This document shows positions 59,972 to 64,000 of a DNA stretch of 64,000 bases, in pieces; position 1 is the stretch's first letter, and each line of letters opens with the position of its first letter. The notes under the pieces are model-generated. The model saw only the letters and a list, made by a program, of their open reading frames with translations, was not told where the DNA came from and searched no databases. The position numbers and the translations under genes are program-made. Source of the stretch: Wyeomyia smithii (taxonomy: Eukaryota > Arthropoda > Insecta > Diptera > Culicidae); the NCBI RefSeq assembly GCF_029784165.1, contig NC_073695.1, forward strand, positions 211,253,781 to 211,317,780, in the 5' to 3' direction.

Positions 59972-60448
59972 GTCAGCCATCACTGAGAAAAGTGAGTGAG
60001 TTCAAGTAGTCTTCGGAATATGTTCCTTTTCATAGCTGGATTTCACATTTTTAAACATAACAGGAAAAGTAACAGTCTGATTGCAAAACAAATCAATAGG
60101 ATCTTATGGGGCAACTAGACCTTCCATTTGACACTGATTCTATGAAAATCGGTTCATCCATCTCTGAGAAACATGAGTGAGATTAAGTAGTCTTCAAAAC
60201 ACGTTTCTTGTTATAACTTTTGAACCACAAGTTCAATTATTATGAAATTCAAAAGGTTGTATAGTTTTCGAGATAATGATGTTTCATGATTTTTACATTT
60301 TGAACCATAACCTCTAAACTAAAAATCCGATTACAATGAAATTTGATATTTGATCCTATTGGGCAACGAGACCTTTCATTTGCAATTAATTTCATGAAAA
60401 TCGGTCCAGCCATCTCTGAGAAAAGTGAGTGAGAATAATAATCTGCAC

Positions 60449-60505
60449 ATATACACACACATACACACACACACATACACACACACACACACACACATAC
60501 ATACA
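60449..60505. repeat. CA microsatellite in the minus composite copy
   Basis: AC dinucleotides with ATAC interruptions, the mirror of 25,499-25,552. Confidence 0.9.
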
Positions 60506-60624
60506 GAAAATGCTCAGCTCGTCGAGCTGAGTCGAGTGATATATGCCATTCGGCCCTCTGGAGCACTTTTATACTTTCGGTTTTGCAAGTGATTGCTATA
60601 CCTTTCTAGGAGAAAGGCAAAAAA

Positions 60625-61221
60625 TCGTTTGATAACAATTTCGAACTATACACTTCATCTCGGTTGAATGCTTATTTTTGTTTCACAAAATAATGATGTA
60701 TAAAACTGTAAAACTGCTGCAACTCTACGCAAGTCTTCGTAAATATAAAAAAACTTAAAAATTTGCACATTTAGTATTCCTGATGTTACTAAAAACTTAG
60801 TTCGAGTCATGCTCGGGTTACAGCAGGGAGATAGTTACACGCTATTAAAAAACGACGAGTGTGCGTTTCATCTGTTTCGATAAATGTTTAGTGTAGTATT
60901 CGTTTTTTCCTGCCAGGTCTTGGTTTGCACTGTGACCATGGATGCCGCATGTACAGAAATATCTGTGTTATACCGAATTTTAGATTCCAGGTTGCTAAAA
61001 TGTGCACATAAACTTCCATCGGGAAACACCTTGTCCAGCCAGTCTGCATCACAACATAGATTAAAAAAATAAAGGAGTCAACTATAGGTTAATTAACCCT
61101 ATTCTTCTTGTTGTTTCGATCTGGTTCATTATAAAGTTATTATGAATCTTTCAAAAAAAATTCAGTTGAATTTTTAATAATATTTCGAAAACAAAATTGA
61201 AATTTTCAGCAGTTTATATTA
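60625..61221. other. No gene recognised
   Basis: AT-rich DNA. A 62-codon frame at 60,884-61,072 plus has no motif. Confidence 0.35.
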
Positions 61222-61235
61222 GTCATACGTATGCA

Positions 61236-61504
61236 AACAACAATATCGCACGCTTAGCCTTGGGGGGGCTAATAGCGGTCTCGATCAACTAGATTAGTTG
61301 AGAGAATTCGTTATCGATATTGTTTTTGGCACATTTTTTATGTGTAGGATAAGTACAACGAAACACCGTGCCCCAGTGCTGAATCGAGAAAATTTCCAGC
61401 TCGAAAAGATCCTCGACTCGATCGGGAATCGAACCCAATATCACAACCATGTGGGAGAGCTGGCCGACCGACATCGCTAACCACAGAGCCACGGGGACCA
61501 CAAC
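61236..61504 (-). mobile_element. tRNA-derived SINE, same family as 54,540, 14-bp target duplication
   Basis: On minus, box A-like TGGCTCTGTGGTTAGCG (61,475-61,491) and box B GGTTCGATTCCCG (61,423-61,435, perfect to GGTTCGANNCC) form a pol III promoter. The body shares GGGGCACGGTG and CAATATCGATAACGAATT with the 54.5-kb copy and ends GCGATATTGTTGTT. GTCATACGTATGCA flanks it exactly (61,222-61,235 and 61,505-61,518), a recent target-primed insertion. Confidence 0.9.
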
Positions 61505-61518
61505 GTCATACGTATGCA

Positions 61519-63094
61519 TACAAAGTAAATAATTGAAATGCCTGATCAATTTCAATTTGAGGTGACTAAAACGAGAAATGGAACCCAAATTCTCCGTACA
61601 CAATTATGAATAGATATTTTGCTGCGTGATAAAAATGGTGAAATTTTTCAACATCAGCCGCATTGCCTGTCTCAATCATTTTGTCTACCCCCTGTATATA
61701 AAACAAGTATTTGGAGGGTAAATAAAAAAAAGCTCACGATTTTGAGCTCGTGTACCACTGTGCTGTCGAAGCAAACCAACAATCGAAGCAGCTGCACACT
61801 GTGAAATCTTTCGCACGCAGCCTTATTTCTATGTAGGAACAGGGTACCAACGCACACAGCGCTGTTAAATATGAGAACAAAGCAAAATGATACTTTCTCG
61901 CTATCTCATCATATCTATTCGCAACGAATCGAATCGCCAACGAATCACTTGGCTTCGAAGCGTTTTTCGAAGAATGGTTGCTAAGCGATTTATAACGAAT
62001 GAAGATTCATCGTGCGAGACAGAAGCCTCCTGTGTAAACATTAATGAATGACTAACTCGTTCTTTTGAGATGTCTGTGGTCTTAGCACTAAGGTCACTAA
62101 GCAAATTTCGCGATTTTTTGACCATATTTTGGTGTCACTGCCTCGTGTGGCCTTCCTGAGGATGATGTATCAGTAACGACGAAATTGAGTAAACCAGTAT
62201 TTACTGTAGAATTAGTTGAAGCTTATCTTCCGTAAAACTTATCAAGCTATGGCACAATGTTTTCAAAGCTCTAAATGATCGAAATTATTTTGATCCAAAA
62301 AAGAGATTCAAGAGTTATTTTGTTTTTTTTTTTTTTGTATCTCTTTGTAAATATTTGTTAGTACATAAGTGGAATTAAATATAATTTAAATATAATCTTC
62401 AATAACTAAATAAATATAGGAGATGAAAAAAAACTTTTTTCAGTGAAGTTGTGTGTTTTGTTATGGTGAACAACATTGTAGAACATTGTAAAATAATAGA
62501 TAATAAATATAAAAAGTTTTATTGAAAGGATTGAAGCATTCTGCAGAAAATTTCTTAAAATTCCATTTTAATAGGCACACAGAAGTATGTATGGTGTTTT
62601 CGACAAAGTTGTTTCTTTTAAAGTGTGCTACAACTTTGCCGAACAACTCTGCCGAGGGCGCTATGGTTCTAAAATCAATTTTTTGGATCCAAATAACTTT
62701 GATAAGGTTTTTGCAGGTATGGAAACAGTGTGCATTGCTTCGCTTGAACATTTTTTTCCCATCAGGAAGCAATGCTTATTTCGCGAAAGGTGCGTGCAGC
62801 TTGTTAGTACTAATCTACTTTAGAGAATGTGGAACTAAAGGTGCCAGAATGTAATGAAGTGTATTCCTTTTCAATTCATGGCATTAAAGCTAATTGAAAC
62901 AAGTATAGTTTAATAAGTTTGTCCATCTGAATTTGACCAATAAAATCAAATTTGAAAGTTTGAAATAACTTTTCGTTACATTTGTTATTTAAGTTAATAA
63001 GTTTAACGATAGACGAAACACGTTAGAAATTATTTTACAGAGCTTCGATCGTTACAGATGATGTAACGGATGATATCAATTTCAAACAAAACGA
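61519..63094. other. No gene recognised
   Basis: Short chance frames on both strands (62,522-62,854 plus and 62,461-62,772 minus overlap). No family motif, TIR or SINE box seen. Confidence 0.4.
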
Positions 63095-63167
63095 GTAGGG
63101 TATAAAACGCAGTTTTTTTTTGCAGCAGTCTCCAGCAAAAACCTACCAAAGACGTTCAATTACATAC
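63095..63167. repeat. Hairpin family, copy E (decayed)
   Basis: It starts GTAGGGTATAAAACG and keeps GCAGCAGTCTCCAGCAAAAA, CCTACCAAAGACGTTCAATT, TACATAC. Pairing is partial, so this is an older copy. Confidence 0.65.
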
Positions 63168-64000
63168 TTAAACTGACACAGTTTGATAAAATACTCTACA
63201 TTACCAGACTGAATTATGAGATACAATTTCTCAACACCCATTTGGCAGCGTGCGATGAAACACCCTAATACTACAATGGTAGGTGATACATGTGTGCGCG
63301 CAATCGGGTTCACTGTTCATGAACCTAAACCTGTCCGGTGGGGCGCTTTGACTTGGGTTTCGGCTTATTGAATACACACGTACATTATGACGCTTATAAT
63401 TGAGGGGTGGAAGGGTGCTTATAGATTGCATATGTTTCGACGGGAAGGAAGTCCTGCGCTCCCGTACGACAAAGACGGCATTGCAGAATAACGATGCCGA
63501 GGGGGAATATGGTGTGTTGAATAAAATATTTTTCTGTCTTTTTTTTTTTTGCTGGGTGAGAATTTTTGGGCGAAGGGAAAGTTACATTAACGCCTACAGG
63601 TGAAGCTCAGGAGTTGTTCGTATTGTTTTGCGAGAAAAGTGTTTGATAAATTCCGGCTGACATCGTACCTGTTTGGGGTCGTTTCTAAATCACGTGATCA
63701 TTAGGATCCTAACGTAAACATTTCTACGGAGCGATGCTGAGAGTTGTAAATCGGTAAAATGTATCAGGACGATGATCTTATAGTATTGTGTTGATGTTGC
63801 AAAAAATAGGATAGTTTAGATGTTATCTACAAATGCTTTTAAGCTTTTGTTTGTGATCATGAATCAAAAACTGTTTGTTTAGAATTTCAGCCTATTGTGG
63901 GATGTTCAATTTTGTTTCAATTTTGTTTGAAATTTTAAAGAAAACACGTGGCTACGTAAAATATTTTCACATTACATTAATTATATTGAAAAAAATGACG
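63168..64000. other. No gene recognised
   Basis: Slightly GC-richer at 63,240-63,500, with no motif on either strand. The window ends in AT-rich DNA. Confidence 0.35.

Larger units (their letters stand above)
56648..60624 (-). repeat. Composite repeat, minus copy (2.4 kb net, split by a hAT)
   Basis: On minus this runs from GCCTTTCTCCTAGAAAGG at 60,616 through the CA/GT tract, GAGATGGCTG units, ACCGGAAGT units (57,710-57,180) and CCCTCCC units to the tail TGACCGCTTGGTGGATTAAT ending at 56,648. It matches the plus copy at 25,371-33,627 across its length and preserves the empty site of the CATGA element at 57,107-57,125. The hAT at 58,386-59,971 interrupts a GAGATGGCTG unit. Confidence 0.85.

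Noticed and set aside
61236..61504. tRNA gene
   Set aside because: Good box A and box B, but no cloverleaf with paired acceptor ends. The long non-tRNA body and the 14-bp target duplication show it is a SINE.

Overview
The window is eukaryotic and repeat-dominated, most likely from a mosquito and probably a culicine one. The base composition is AT-rich. No long host reading frame is present, and most of what can be recognised is transposon debris of kinds familiar from mosquito genomes: ITmD37E and mariner relics, hAT elements, tRNA-derived SINEs, Helitrons, a Jockey-like reverse transcriptase fragment, and a repeat carrying the word CCGGAAGTCGCCATCTTG. The assignment to mosquito rests on remembered repeat families, so the species is left open. 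I find no host protein-coding gene that I can defend. The window is best read as intergenic or intronic DNA.

Layout. 1-5.1 kb: a Jockey-type RT relic, then AT-rich DNA with two GC-richer islands. 5.1-8.3 kb: a composite repeat split by a TIR element with a 3-bp target duplication, plus hairpins. 8.3-19 kb: mostly featureless DNA with a non-LTR 3' tail, small hairpins, a large degenerate fold-back and a tRNA-type SINE. 19.2-20.3 kb: a mariner fragment beside a broken ITmD37E copy. 22.9-24.4 kb: a GC-richer island. 25.4-33.6 kb: a plus-strand copy of the composite repeat, interrupted by a 5.8-kb TIR element full of CATGA words (27,366-33,154), which holds another nested element. 34.5-40.4 kb: a fold-back, two MITEs with TA flanks and a further TIR element. 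41.6-44.7 kb: a hAT transposase fragment fused to two tandem arrays (260-bp and ~142-bp periods), then a Tc1-like scrap. 45-48.4 kb: GC-richer low-repeat DNA. 48.4-48.9 kb: a hAT MITE built of CCCGAA/CCCGAC words. 50.8-51.9 kb: a second ITmD37E relic. 52.8-56.6 kb: two head-to-tail Helitrons, the first carrying a ~174-bp tandem array, a SINE and a hairpin element. 56.6-60.6 kb: a minus-strand copy of the composite repeat split by a 1.6-kb hAT. 61.2-61.5 kb: another SINE. 63.1 kb: a last hairpin copy.

The elements date one another. The two composite copies (plus at 25.4 kb, minus at 56.6 kb) act as each other's empty site, which fixes the exact ends of the 5.8-kb CATGA element and confirms those of the 1.6-kb hAT. 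The most novel-looking items are the 5.8-kb CATGA element, which I cannot assign to a known superfamily, and a family of 70-110 bp hairpins with five copies here whose arms differ in sequence yet still pair within each copy.
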